64,000 bases of DNA from 70-18 sp041691815 (GTDB lineage Bacteria; Pseudomonadota; Alphaproteobacteria; Acetobacterales; Acetobacteraceae). The notes under the pieces were generated by a model, which saw only the letters and a program-made list of their open reading frames with translations, did not search any database and was not told the DNA's origin. The position numbers and the translations under genes are program-made. Below, in pieces: positions 8,253-17,072 of the stretch. The stretch covers positions 1 to 64,000 of the forward strand of contig JBEPTZ010000001.1 of assembly GCA_041691815.1 (NCBI GenBank), written 5' to 3'. The first letter of the stretch is position 1. Every line of letters begins with the position of its first letter.

Positions 8253-9265
8253 TACAGCGTGGCGCACAGGGCGCGCCATTCCGGCAATTCCGGGGTGCCC
8301 GGCTTGCGGACGCCGAACAGTGTCACGACCAGGATGCCGGCGGCGTCGAAGGCTTCCACCGAGGTGACTACGCCGTCATCGGTCGGCTTGGCGACCACCC
8401 AGGTGTCGGTGATCACGCCGTCGCGCAGATGCAGGTTGAAGCCGGGGTCGAGCACGTTGAACCACGGGCCGACCTCGCGCAGCGTCTGCACCGGGCCACT
8501 GTGGATCTGGATGCAGCCGGCATTGCCGACGAACACCATGATCGGCAGTTGCACCGAGGCCGCCTGCTGCAGCACGCCACGCACCGTGGAATTGGCCACC
8601 TTGCGGGCGCGCGCATCGCCAGCCAGGCGGAATGCCTGGGTGCGGGTGACGTGGAAGGTGCTGAGCAGGCCGTGGAACTGATGAGTGTCGGTCATCGCGT
8701 CCCAGGCGGCGTGCAGGCCGGCGGTGTCGATCTCGGCGTCGCCGCGCGGCGGCGCCGGCGGCTTCGCGGTTTTGGCGACGAACGGCGCCAGCTCGGGGGC
8801 GGCGAATTCGGCAATCAGCGCGTTCCAGGCAGCGGCATCGGTCTGCTCGGTGGCGAACAGCTTGAGCACTGCCGAGCCGTCGCCGGCGAAGAATTGCAGG
8901 CTGCGGCGGCCGTTCTGCTCGGCCGCCCAGGCGGCGCGCCAGGAGCCGAGGAACAGCCGGTGATCCATCGCCTCACCGACGAACAGCGCCACATGGCCGC
9001 CGCCTTCCAGCGATCCGAAGGTGCCGGTCTTCTCGTGCACCGCGTCGGCGTTGCGGGTCATCGCCATGACGTGGCCGAGGGTGTGGAACTGGCCGAGCAT
9101 CGGCCGCCAGTCGCGGCGCAGGCGGGTGGCGGTGTGGCCGGCGTCGATCGCCACGATATCGGCCTCGGTGACGCCGAGCCGGGCCGCGATATCGCGCGGG
9201 TAGAGCCGGGGTTCGGCGGCGGTGAGGGTGGCGCGGCGTTGCGCCAGGTCGGGGGCGTCGGACAT
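8252..9265 (-). CDS. hmuS: Hemin-degrading / heme-trafficking factor
   Basis: A 337-residue cytoplasmic protein of the HmuS/ChuS/HemS family, which binds and in some members degrades imported heme. It has the expected internal duplication. The N-terminal half holds RDWRPMLGQFHTLGHVMAMT and NADAVHEKTGTFGSLE; the C-terminal half holds TDTHQFHGLLSTFHVTRTQA, VANSTVRGVLQQAASVQLPI and MVFVGNAGCIQIHSGPV. His residues in these blocks are the likely heme ligands. It follows tonB after 14 bases and its stop overlaps hmuT. Confidence 0.95.
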   Translation of the reverse strand: MSDAPDLAQRRATLTAAEPRLYPRDIAARLGVTEADIVAIDAGHTATRLRRDWRPMLGQFHTLGHVMAMTRNADAVHEKTGTFGSLEGGGHVALFVGEAMDHRLFLGSWRAAWAAEQNGRRSLQFFAGDGSAVLKLFATEQTDAAAWNALIAEFAAPELAPFVAKTAKPPAPPRGDAEIDTAGLHAAWDAMTDTHQFHGLLSTFHVTRTQAFRLAGDARARKVANSTVRGVLQQAASVQLPIMVFVGNAGCIQIHSGPVQTLREVGPWFNVLDPGFNLHLRDGVITDTWVVAKPTDDGVVTSVEAFDAAGILVVTLFGVRKPGTPELPEWRALCATL

Positions 9266-9279
9266 CGGAAGGCTCCTGT

Positions 9280-10587
9280 TCAGCGGAGGGTGAAACGAAC
9301 GGGGATTTCGACCCGGGCGGCGACCGGCTGGCCGGCGCGGCGCCCGGGTTCGAAGGCCCAGCCGCCGACGGCGTCCAGCGCCGCGCGGTCGAGCATGGGA
9401 TGGCCGGAGGAGCGCAGCACGCGCAGCTCGTGCGGGGCGCCGCTGGGGTCGAGCAGTGCTGCGATCAGCGCCTCGCCCTGGGCGCGCAACTCGATGGCGC
9501 GGCGCGGATAGACCGGCGGGCGCGGCGGCGTGCGGAAGCGTGGATTGGCGATCAGCAGCGGCGTGGTGTCGGCCGGCGTCGTCTGTGGCGCCGGCGCGGC
9601 GGCTGGGCCCGGCGGCGCCGGATTTGCCGCGGGTTGAGCAGGGGCCGGCTTGGCGACCGCGTGTTTGACGACCGCGTGCTTGGAAACTGCGTGTTTGGCG
9701 ACCGGGGGCTGGGCGGTGGCCGGTTTGGCGGCGGCAGGCTGGACCGGGCGGGCCGCCGGCCGGGCACGCGGCGGCGGCGGCGGCGCCAGCGTTGGCTCCG
9801 GCGGGGCTGCCGGGTCGGTGAGGACGGCGGCGAGATCGGTAGCACTGGGCACCGGGGCCGGCGTGGGCGGCGGTTGCGGCGCCGGCAGGACGGCAGCCAT
9901 GTCGGCGGCCGTTGGCACCGGCAGCGGCGCCGGCAGGACAGCAGCCATGTCGGCGACCGTTGGCACCGGCAGCGGCGTCGGCGGGGTATCTGGCGTGGGC
10001 AGGGCGGCCGCCATGTCGGCAGCGTGCGGCACCACCAGCGCATCGGGCGGCGGTTGCGGCAGCGGCGCGCTATCGGCGAGCGTCGGTTGGGCGGGGGTGG
10101 CGGGGGTTGGTGCGATCGTCAGTTCGACGCTGAAGGTCGGTGGGCTGAAGGTCGGTGGGCTGAAGATCGGCGCCGGCGGCGTTGTTGGCAGCAGCAGCGT
10201 CGCCGCCACGCCGGCCGCCAGCAGCGCGGCGTGAGCGAGCAGCGACATCGCCAGCGGCCCCACCGTGCGCTGGCGGCGCACCGGCTGCAGGCGGTCCGTG
10301 GACCCGGGCCGCGCCACCACGATCGGGGTCGGCCGCGTCCCGTCGGGCTGCGTTGTACCCGGTGCTGGCAACTCGGGTGGTGGCGAACCGGGTGGTAGCG
10401 AACGGGTCGATGGCGAGCGGGCCGATAGCGCACTGACCGGAAGCGAACGAGACAATGGCGACCCGGCGGGCGACGGGGATCGGGCCGGCAATGCCTGCCC
10501 CGATTGCCGCGCGCCAGCCTCTGGGAGGCGGGCGCGCGGCGACCTGGCGCTCAGCAGTCTGGTGGGGGGCAGGGCGAGGCCCGACAC
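9280..10587 (-). CDS. tonB: TonB energy transducer with long cytoplasmic leader
   Basis: A 435-residue TonB transmitting proton-motive force to HmuR. An unusually long N-terminal tail (about 110 residues, rich in LPARSPSP/LSARSPS repeats) precedes the single membrane helix LAMSLLAHAALLAAGVAATL. A Pro/Ala-rich periplasmic spacer follows with four near-repeats: HAADMAAALPTP, VPTVADMAAVLPAP, VPTAADMAAVLPAP and VPSATDLAAVL. The C-terminal TonB domain (about 345-435) includes PPVYPRRAIELRAQGEAL and LDAVGGWAFEPGRRAGQPV. An in-frame ATG at 10251, just before the helix, would give a conventional TonB without the tail, so the true start is open. Encoded between hmuR and hmuS. Confidence 0.88.
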   Translation of the reverse strand: MSGLALPPTRLLSARSPRARLPEAGARQSGQALPARSPSPAGSPLSRSLPVSALSARSPSTRSLPPGSPPPELPAPGTTQPDGTRPTPIVVARPGSTDRLQPVRRQRTVGPLAMSLLAHAALLAAGVAATLLLPTTPPAPIFSPPTFSPPTFSVELTIAPTPATPAQPTLADSAPLPQPPPDALVVPHAADMAAALPTPDTPPTPLPVPTVADMAAVLPAPLPVPTAADMAAVLPAPQPPPTPAPVPSATDLAAVLTDPAAPPEPTLAPPPPPRARPAARPVQPAAAKPATAQPPVAKHAVSKHAVVKHAVAKPAPAQPAANPAPPGPAAAPAPQTTPADTTPLLIANPRFRTPPRPPVYPRRAIELRAQGEALIAALLDPSGAPHELRVLRSSGHPMLDRAALDAVGGWAFEPGRRAGQPVAARVEIPVRFTLR

Positions 10588-10605
10588 GTATGACCGGCGC
10601 CCGTT

Positions 10606-12822
10606 CTACCAGCGCATCGTGGCGTTGACTGCGAAGTAACGACCAGGTTGGGTGTAGAGGTCGCGGATCGGGCTGGTGCGAGACAGGCCGTTGACATCCT
10701 GCGAGACAATATACTTGGCGTCGAACACGTTGAAGATCCCTGCGTTGATCTTGAGGTTGGCGTTGACGTCGTAATGCGCCATCAGGTCGAGCGTGGCGTA
10801 GCCCGGCGCCTTGTAGTAGCTGGGGTCGCTGACCCGGTTATGCGCCAGGGCGGCGGTCAGCACCGCGTCGGCGCCGAGGCCACGCTGGTTCTGCCAGGAG
10901 ACGCCGGCGACCATCTTGATCGGATCGATCGAGTCGATCGGCTTGCCGGTGCCGGAGTCCTCGCCGCGCGCCCAGGCGAAGGCGCCGCGGATCTTGACCT
11001 CGGGGGTGATCTGCAGGTCGCCCTTGGCCTCCAGCCCCCAGATCTTCACGTTCGACAGGTTGGTGTACTGGAATTGCATCAGCCCGGCCGGCGAGAAGCC
11101 GACCACGGTGGTGTCGATGAAGTTGCCGTACTGGTTGTAGAAGGCGCTGATCTGCCAGGAGGCAGTTGCGTATTTGCCGCGCACGCCGATCTCGCCGCCA
11201 TCCGAGGTCTCGCTCTTCAGGCCGGCATTGGGCAGGATCTGGTAGCCATAGGCGAAGTTGGTGAAGCCGAAATTGGTGCTGTCATACGGCGGCGGCCGGA
11301 AGCCGTGGGCGTATTGCGCGTAGACCGAATACTGGTCGGTGAGGTGGTAGAGCAGGCCGAGTTTGGGCGACACCGAGACCTGGGTGAGCGGGTGGACGGT
11401 GAGGCCGCTGCTGGAACGGATGAAGTCGGCATCCTCATGCGGCCGCAGATCGTAGAGGTCGACGCGCAGCGCCGGGGTGATCTCCAGCCGGCCGAGCCTG
11501 ATCTCGTCCTGCACGAAGATGCCGGCCTGGGTGGTGGTGGTGTCGGGGAAGTTCTTGTTCGGGAAGGTCTCGCCGCCGACCAGGTTGGTGGCGATGCCGG
11601 TCAGCAGATTGGTCTCGGTGCGCATCCGCGGGCGGGCGCTGCTGGTGACATCGATGCTGGCGCCATAGGTGAAGGCGTGCTCGGTGCCGAACAGGGTGCG
11701 GGTGGTGTTGGCCTGCAGGTCGGCGCTGAACAGGTTCTGGGTGAAGCCGAAATCCGACAGCCGCAGGCGGTTCGGCGCGGTGGGCGCCGGGCCGCCGCCA
11801 TACACGGCGCGGGCCAGTGCGGTCTGCTCGTCACGGTCCAGCCGGGAATAGGAGACCCTGAGGCGCAGGCTGTCGATGAACAGCACCGGGGCGTCGTGGG
11901 TCCAGTCCAGGCTCAGGGCGCCGCGCCAGGTGTTGTCGCGGCCATGCGAGGCCAGCACGTTGCTGCCGGGGGTGAAGCCGGCGGGCGGGCTGTTGATCTC
12001 CTCGCTGTGCAACTGGCTGGAGGTGCGGCGCTGGGTGTATTCGCCGGTGAGGCGGATGGTGTCGGCGTCGGTGGCGTGGATCACCATCCGGCCGAGCAGC
12101 GCGTTGGTCTGGTTGACCTGCGGGTTGGCCTTGATCCTGCCCTTGTTGTCCACCTCGTGCCCGTCGCGGCGGGTGTAGAGCAGCATGAACTCGGTCTTGC
12201 CGACGCGGGCGGCGCCGGTGATGGTTTCGGAGAGCGAGCTGTCGGCGCCGGAATAGCCGAGCTTGGTGCCGAAATAGACGTTGCGGCCGATTTTATCGAG
12301 ACGGGGGCTATCGAGATAGTCGGCGGGATCCTTGAGGATGTAGTTGACCACGCCGCCGAGTGCATCGGAGCCATATAGCGCGCTGGCCGGGCCGCGCAGG
12401 ATTTCGACCCGCTTCACGGTGTCGAGATCGGTGAAGTCGCGGGTGTAGGTGCCGGCGCCCTCGTTGGTGCCGGGGAAGTCCTGCATCCGCATGCCGTCCT
12501 GCAGCAGCAGCACCCGGTTGCCGCCGATGCCGCGGATCACGTAGTTGGTCTGGCCACCGCGGGCCGGCTGGTTGCCGACGGTGACGCCCGGTTCGTAGCG
12601 CACCACGTCGGACGGGCGCAGCGCCGATTGGCGTTCGAGTTGCACGTCGTCGGTGATGGTGACGGTGGCCGGCACCTCGTCGATCGGCTTGGCGCCGCGG
12701 GTGGCGGTGACGCCGACGGCCGGCAGCACGGTGGCGGCTTGGGGGGTGGGGGCGGCCGGTTGCGCCAGGGCGGTGGCGGGCAGCGTCAACAGGGCAGCGG
12801 TGAGGAGATAGCGGGAGGCCAT
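10606..12822 (-). CDS. hmuR: TonB-dependent heme/hemoglobin receptor
   Basis: A 738-residue outer-membrane receptor. The start at 12822 gives signal peptide MASRYLLTAALLTLPATALA; upstream frame has no such signal. A TonB-box-like segment VLPAVGVTATRG follows, then plug motifs LRPSDVVRYEPGVTVGNQPA and GGNRVLLLQDGMRMQDF and a long beta-barrel ending GRYFAVNATMRW, with the aromatic last residue needed for BAM-dependent insertion. The barrel has the SVYAQYAHGFRPPPYDS block typical of hemoglobin/heme receptors (TIGR01785/01786 type). It lies between hemP and tonB, and is the substrate-specific entry point of the locus. Confidence 0.94.
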   Translation of the reverse strand: MASRYLLTAALLTLPATALAQPAAPTPQAATVLPAVGVTATRGAKPIDEVPATVTITDDVQLERQSALRPSDVVRYEPGVTVGNQPARGGQTNYVIRGIGGNRVLLLQDGMRMQDFPGTNEGAGTYTRDFTDLDTVKRVEILRGPASALYGSDALGGVVNYILKDPADYLDSPRLDKIGRNVYFGTKLGYSGADSSLSETITGAARVGKTEFMLLYTRRDGHEVDNKGRIKANPQVNQTNALLGRMVIHATDADTIRLTGEYTQRRTSSQLHSEEINSPPAGFTPGSNVLASHGRDNTWRGALSLDWTHDAPVLFIDSLRLRVSYSRLDRDEQTALARAVYGGGPAPTAPNRLRLSDFGFTQNLFSADLQANTTRTLFGTEHAFTYGASIDVTSSARPRMRTETNLLTGIATNLVGGETFPNKNFPDTTTTQAGIFVQDEIRLGRLEITPALRVDLYDLRPHEDADFIRSSSGLTVHPLTQVSVSPKLGLLYHLTDQYSVYAQYAHGFRPPPYDSTNFGFTNFAYGYQILPNAGLKSETSDGGEIGVRGKYATASWQISAFYNQYGNFIDTTVVGFSPAGLMQFQYTNLSNVKIWGLEAKGDLQITPEVKIRGAFAWARGEDSGTGKPIDSIDPIKMVAGVSWQNQRGLGADAVLTAALAHNRVSDPSYYKAPGYATLDLMAHYDVNANLKINAGIFNVFDAKYIVSQDVNGLSRTSPIRDLYTQPGRYFAVNATMRW

Positions 12823-12908
12823 GCCAGTGTCGTCCTTCAGAGGGGAAGGCCTGGCTGGCGGTGCCTGCGATGGGCAGGACGGGCTGGCTCGGCGAGTGGA
12901 GAGGCGGG

Positions 12909-13109
12909 CTACTTGGTCAGGATCAGCTTGTTGCTGCTGGTGAGTTTCAGCCGGTAGGTCTCTTCGCCATGGTGGATCAGCACCTCGCGCGCGCCGGCCA
13001 GCAGCGCGGCGCTGCTGATCGCGGGCGGGCTGGTGGCGCCGGGCGGGTCGGCGGGCGGGCCGGTGCCCGGGTCGGCGGCCCGGTTCGGGGGTGGGGTGGC
13101 GGGGGTCAT
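12909..13109 (-). CDS. hemP: Hemin uptake protein HemP/HmuP
   Basis: A 66-residue protein. The first ~35 residues are Pro/Gly-rich and low complexity; the C-terminal half, LLAGAREVLIHHGEETYRLK followed by LTSSNKLILTK, is a textbook HemP domain. In Bradyrhizobium the orthologue HmuP is a co-activator needed for hmuR expression; elsewhere the role is unclear. ATG at 13109 is preferred; an alternative in-frame start at 13190 would run into the predicted Fur-like site. It is first in the operon, 86 bases ahead of hmuR. Confidence 0.9.
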   Translation of the reverse strand: MTPATPPPNRAADPGTGPPADPPGATSPPAISSAALLAGAREVLIHHGEETYRLKLTSSNKLILTK

Positions 13110-13168
13110 GCGGGCTCCATCGGTGGGCGGATCGATTGGCAGGCGGCAACTGCGAGCGGCCGAGGTAG

Positions 13169-13189
13169 TGCAAATGCGAGTGACTTGCA
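13169..13189. promoter_or_regulatory. Candidate Fur-type iron box upstream of hemP
   Basis: TGCAAATGCGAGTGACTTGCA is an interrupted palindrome with perfect TGCAA/TTGCA arms and a T/A match two bases inside, close to the TGCAAAT-type Fur/Mur boxes of alphaproteobacteria. It lies 60 bases upstream of hemP in an AT-richer island of the divergent hemP-gntR region. Iron repression of the heme operon is the expected consequence; this is inferred. Confidence 0.55.
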
Positions 13190-13241
13190 ATTAAAATCTG
13201 TGTGGGCATGCCGGTGCGGCGTGGGGGGCGCGGCCATAAAT

Positions 13242-13251
13242 TTGTCGACAA
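13242..13251. promoter_or_regulatory. Candidate GntR/FCD operator
   Basis: TTGTCGACAA is a perfect 10-bp palindrome fitting the T-x-GT-xx-AC-x-A operators of FadR-type GntR regulators. It sits 28 bases ahead of the GntR gene start, where an autoregulatory site would be placed. Inference from position and symmetry only. Confidence 0.45.
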
Positions 13252-13279
13252 TCGACTAAACCCGCATTAGCGTCGGGTC

Positions 13280-13969
13280 ATGTCTGCCCTCCCCCCGCCG
13301 CTTGAGCGACCCGTGGACCTGCCGGAGCCGCTGGCCGGCTTCGTCGCCACCGAACTGGCCGAGGCCATCGAGCGCGGCGCGTATCGGCCGGGCGACCGCC
13401 TGGTGGAGGCCGAGATCGCCGCCCGATTCGGCGTCTCCCGCGCGCCGGTGCGCGAGGCGTTGCGGATGCTGATGCAGGATGACCTGGTGGTGCGCCGGCC
13501 GCGCCGCGGCACCATCGTCACCGATCTGTCGGCGGACGAGATGAGCGAGATGTTCGAGGTGCGCTCGGCGTTGTATGCCGCCACCGTGCGGCTGTTCGTG
13601 CGCCGCTGCACGCCGGACGAGCTTGGCGAGTACGCGGCACTGCTGGAGCGGATGCGGGCGCTGGCGGCGGACCCGGCGGTGAGCGCCGTGCGGTTCGTCG
13701 ACGCGTCGCAGGCGGCCAGCGTGTTTCTGGTGGCGCGCTGCGGCAATGCGCGGCTGCAGACGGCGTTTCGCAAGATGACCCGCCAGTCGTACCGGGTGTA
13801 TGCCGAACTGGCGCTCGGCACCGTGGCGCAGCGGCAGTTGCTGGTGGGACTGGTGGCGGAGATGCTGGCCGCGGCATCGGACGGCGACGCCGAACGGGCC
13901 TCGATGCTCGCCTGGCGGCTGAGCGAGGCCAACCACGCCGCCGCGCGCGCGGCGATGGCGGCCGGATAG
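13280..13969 (+). CDS. GntR-family regulator, FadR/FCD subfamily
   Basis: A 229-residue transcription factor. The N-terminal winged helix contains the GntR signature GDRLVEAEIAARFGVSRAPV followed by REALRMLMQDDLV. The C-terminal all-helical FCD ligand domain starts near DLSADEMSEMFEVRSALYAA and ends with the DAERASMLAWRLSEANHAAA helix. FCD domains usually bind small carboxylates through a metal. It is transcribed away from hemP and stops 26 bases before the ABC transporter operon, so it most likely controls that operon in response to its substrate. Confidence 0.9.
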   Translation: MSALPPPLERPVDLPEPLAGFVATELAEAIERGAYRPGDRLVEAEIAARFGVSRAPVREALRMLMQDDLVVRRPRRGTIVTDLSADEMSEMFEVRSALYAATVRLFVRRCTPDELGEYAALLERMRALAADPAVSAVRFVDASQAASVFLVARCGNARLQTAFRKMTRQSYRVYAELALGTVAQRQLLVGLVAEMLAAASDGDAERASMLAWRLSEANHAAARAAMAAG

Positions 13970-13995
13970 CGGTGCGGCGGGAGGGAGAGGCAACA

Positions 13996-14832
13996 ATGAA
14001 CCTGACACTCAGCCCCGCGCCGCGCGCCGGCCCGCAGGTCGATGTTCGCGACATCTCGCTGAGCTATGCCACCCGCAATGGCGCCATGCAGGCGCTGGCC
14101 GGGTGCAGCCTGAGCATTCCCGGCGGTGCGTTCGCTTGCCTGGTCGGTCCCTCCGGCTGCGGCAAGAGCACGCTGCTCGACCTGGTCGCCGGGCTGGCGC
14201 CGATGGGCGGCGGCAGTATCGCGATCACGCCTGGGCCGTCCGGTGCGCCGGCGCGGCTGGCGGTGGTGTTCCAGCGGCCGGCGTTGTTTCCGTGGAAGAC
14301 GGTGCTGGGCAACATCAGCTTCGGGCTGCGGGCGCAGGGTGTGTCGCGGGCAGAGGCGCGGGTTCGCGCCGGCCGATTCATTGCGCTGGTCGGGCTGGAG
14401 GGTTTCGCGGAGGCCTATCCGCATGAGTTGTCCGGCGGCATGGCGCAGCGCGTCGGCATCGCCCGGGCGCTGGCGCTGGAGCCGGACGTGCTGCTGATGG
14501 ACGAGCCGTTCGCGGCGGTGGATGCGCAGACCCGCGCGCAGTTGCAGCAGGAGTTGCGCCGGATTACCGCCGATGCCGGGATGACCGTGCTGTTCGTCAC
14601 CCACGACGTGGCGGAGGCGGCGTATCTCGGCGATATCGTGTTCGTGATGAGCGGGCGGCCCGGCCGCATCCTGCGTAGCGTCGCACCCAGCGCGGCGCAG
14701 CGCGACCGGGCGAGCGGCGATTTTGCCCGCATCACCGCGGATATCTTCGCGCTGCTGGCGCATGATGGCTCGCCCGCCGGCGACCCGTCAGCCGCCGATC
14801 AGCCAGCCTTCAACCAGGACATTCCGGCATGA
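13996..14832 (+). CDS. ABC transporter ATP-binding protein (SsuB/TauB/NrtD type)
   Basis: A 278-residue ATPase with Walker A GPSGCGKST, Q-loop VVFQRPALFPWKTVLGN, signature LSGGMAQR and Walker B LLMDEPFAAVD, in the pattern of nitrate/sulfonate/taurine/aromatic importers. The start at 13996 is preceded by GGGAGAGG at a good distance. The C-terminal ~40 residues are a low-complexity extension. The stop overlaps the next gene by 4 bases (ATGA). It powers the two permeases at 17069-18671. Confidence 0.93.
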   Translation: MNLTLSPAPRAGPQVDVRDISLSYATRNGAMQALAGCSLSIPGGAFACLVGPSGCGKSTLLDLVAGLAPMGGGSIAITPGPSGAPARLAVVFQRPALFPWKTVLGNISFGLRAQGVSRAEARVRAGRFIALVGLEGFAEAYPHELSGGMAQRVGIARALALEPDVLLMDEPFAAVDAQTRAQLQQELRRITADAGMTVLFVTHDVAEAAYLGDIVFVMSGRPGRILRSVAPSAAQRDRASGDFARITADIFALLAHDGSPAGDPSAADQPAFNQDIPA

Positions 14833-16022
14833 GCCTCCCCCTCGAGGGCATCCGCGTGCTGGATCTTTCCTCGATCATCGCAGCCCCGGTGGCGGCCACC
14901 ACGCTCGGCGATTTCGGCGCCGAGGTGATCAAGGTGGAGGACCCCGGGCGCGGCGACTTCATGCGCCGCGGGGCGGCCAAGCCGGGCGGCCGGTCGCTGG
15001 CCTGGGTGCAGGATGCGCGCAACAAGACCTCGGTGACGCTAGACCTGCGCAAGCCGGAGGCGCGCGCGATCGTGCACCGGCTGCTGCCGCATTTCGACGT
15101 GCTGGTGACCAATTTCCGGCCGCCGACGCTGCGCCGCTGGGGGTTCGACCCGGAGACCATCCGCGCCCGCTATCCGCGGCTGATCGCGCTCTACGTCACC
15201 GGCTACGGGCTCACCGGACCGTATGCCGATCGTGGCGCGTTCGACCGGGTGGCCAGCGCGTTTTCCGGCCTCACCTACGTTACCGGCGAGGCCGACCGGC
15301 CGCCGGTGCGCTCGGGCTACGCGACCATCGACTATATGGGCGCCTATGCCGGCGCCTTCGGGGTGGTGACCGCTCTGTATCACCGCGACCATCGCGGCGG
15401 CAGCGGGCAGGTGATCGATCTGGCGCTGTTCGAGCCGGGGTTCCGCGCCTCGGAGGACGCGCTGCTGGCCTATAGCGCCGATGGCCGGGTGCGCGAGCGG
15501 ATGGGCAACACCAACCCGAAAGTGGTGCCGGCGGCGGATTTCGACACCGCCGACGGCAAGCGGCTGTCGATCCATGCCGGCACCGAGCCGCTGCTGCGCC
15601 GGCTGTCGCAGCTGATGGGGCGGCCTGGGCTGTGCGACGAGCCGGCGTTCGCCGGCCATGCCGCCCGGGTCGACAACCAGGCGGCGCTGTACCGGATCAT
15701 CGCCAGTTGGGCCGCTGGCATTAATCTGGCCGACGCGATGGCGCAGCTGGTCGCCGCCGACGTGCCGGCCTCGCCGCTGATGAGCATCGCCGACATTGCC
15801 GCCGACCCGCATTTCCGCGAGCGCGGCACCATCGTGCCGATCGAGGACGAGGAATACGGCAGCCTGCTGATGACCGCGCCGATTCCGCGCATGAGCGAGA
15901 CGCCGGGCACGGTGCGCTCGCTCGGGCCGGTGCTTGGTTCGGGCAACCAGGCGGTGCTGGGGGGCATGCTGGGGATGAGCGACGCCGAGATTGCCGCGCT
16001 GCGCGACGCCAAGGTCATCTGA
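14829..16022 (+). CDS. Class III CoA-transferase (CaiB/BaiF family)
   Basis: A 397-residue protein beginning LEGIRVLDLSSIIAAPVAAT, the standard opening of formyl-CoA-transferase-like enzymes, with GAEVIKVEDPGRGDFMR and the catalytic Asp in SGYATIDYMGAYAGAFG (Asp168). Family members move CoA between carboxylic acids by a covalent aspartyl-CoA intermediate. It overlaps the ATPase gene by 4 bases and precedes the periplasmic binding protein, so it is embedded in an import operon. This suggests that the imported solute is a carboxylate activated by CoA transfer on entry. Donor and acceptor are unknown. Confidence 0.9.
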   Translation: MSLPLEGIRVLDLSSIIAAPVAATTLGDFGAEVIKVEDPGRGDFMRRGAAKPGGRSLAWVQDARNKTSVTLDLRKPEARAIVHRLLPHFDVLVTNFRPPTLRRWGFDPETIRARYPRLIALYVTGYGLTGPYADRGAFDRVASAFSGLTYVTGEADRPPVRSGYATIDYMGAYAGAFGVVTALYHRDHRGGSGQVIDLALFEPGFRASEDALLAYSADGRVRERMGNTNPKVVPAADFDTADGKRLSIHAGTEPLLRRLSQLMGRPGLCDEPAFAGHAARVDNQAALYRIIASWAAGINLADAMAQLVAADVPASPLMSIADIAADPHFRERGTIVPIEDEEYGSLLMTAPIPRMSETPGTVRSLGPVLGSGNQAVLGGMLGMSDAEIAALRDAKVI

Positions 16023-16076
16023 CTGCAAGGCCATCCGAGCAAAGACGACAACAATAATCGGGAGAGGAACCCAACC

Positions 16077-17072
16077 ATGATCAGGCTTCACCACCTTGCC
16101 GCCGCCGCCGTGCTGGCGCTGGCCGCCGCCGGCGTGACACCGGCGCAGGCCGCGGCGCCCGCTACGCCGGCACTCAGCACCCGCACGCTCAGCATCGGCA
16201 TGTTTCCGGCGCTGCGGCCGTTGGCACTGATCCGCGCCGCGCATTGGCTGGAGGATGCCGGCTACACGGTGGCTTGGCACGACTTCATCCAGGGCATCCC
16301 GCCCGAGGCCGCGGCGATGGCAGCCGGGTCGATCGATTTCGGCGAGGCCGACACCTCGGGCATCGAGCAGGTCGCCGCCCGCAGCCCCGGCGTGATGTGG
16401 TATATCGCCGACGGGGCGATGAACTACGTGGCGCTGGTCGCCCGCAAGGATAGCGGCATCAAGACCATCGCCGACCTCAAGGGCCGCAAGGTCGGCGGTG
16501 TGGCGCCCAATACCGCGCCGACCGCGGTGCTGCAGATGGCGCTGGCCGGTGCCGGCATGACGCTGAAGGACATCCAGGGCTTCAACATGGCCGGCCCCAG
16601 CGAGCCGGCGGCGCTGGAGCGTGGCGCGGTGGATGCGGTGATCTCCTATGTTCCCTATACCGCCGAGACGCTGACCGCCGGCACCAGCACGCTGATCACC
16701 ACCGCCAACCAGATCTACGGCAAGCCGTGGCCGGGCGGTGGGGTGATCGTGCGGCCGGACTTCGCCCGCGCGCATCCCGATGTTACGGTGGACCTGGTGC
16801 GCTTCGTGGCGCGGGCCGAGGCGCTGCTGCGCGACCATCCGGATGAAGCCTACAAGCTGCTGGCGACCGGCTCGCGCACCAGCCTGACCAATGTCACCTA
16901 CAGCTACAAGAACGGCCTGGTGGAGCCGACCAACGTGGCGCCGGACCGCACCGCGATGATCGCCCAGGCCGAGGTGCTGAAGAAGTTCGGCGTGATCAAG
17001 GTGCCGGACACCACCGAATTCATCAACGCGCTGGTGCATCCGGAGTTCGCCGCCAAGGCGCTGGAAAAGTGA
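16077..17072 (+). CDS. ABC transporter substrate-binding protein (SsuA/THI5-like)
   Basis: A 331-residue exported protein. The N-terminal signal runs to about AAAGVTPAQA-AAP. The mature part contains LSIGMFPALRPLALIRAAHW, DFIQGIPPEAAAMAAGSIDF and GRKVGGVAPNTAPTAVLQM, the two-lobed architecture of the NMT1/THI5 and aliphatic-sulfonate binding proteins. A clear ribosome site (GGGAGAGGAA) precedes the ATG. The stop overlaps the GTG start of the first permease (GTGA). It supplies the specificity of the importer, but the ligand cannot be read from sequence. Confidence 0.9.
   Translation: MIRLHHLAAAAVLALAAAGVTPAQAAAPATPALSTRTLSIGMFPALRPLALIRAAHWLEDAGYTVAWHDFIQGIPPEAAAMAAGSIDFGEADTSGIEQVAARSPGVMWYIADGAMNYVALVARKDSGIKTIADLKGRKVGGVAPNTAPTAVLQMALAGAGMTLKDIQGFNMAGPSEPAALERGAVDAVISYVPYTAETLTAGTSTLITTANQIYGKPWPGGGVIVRPDFARAHPDVTVDLVRFVARAEALLRDHPDEAYKLLATGSRTSLTNVTYSYKNGLVEPTNVAPDRTAMIAQAEVLKKFGVIKVPDTTEFINALVHPEFAAKALEK

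Noticed and set aside
9880..10080. Repeated ~50-bp units at the TonB locus considered as a CRISPR-like or VNTR array
   Set aside because: The repeats are in-frame codon-level repeats of the TonB periplasmic spacer, not spaced by unique spacers.
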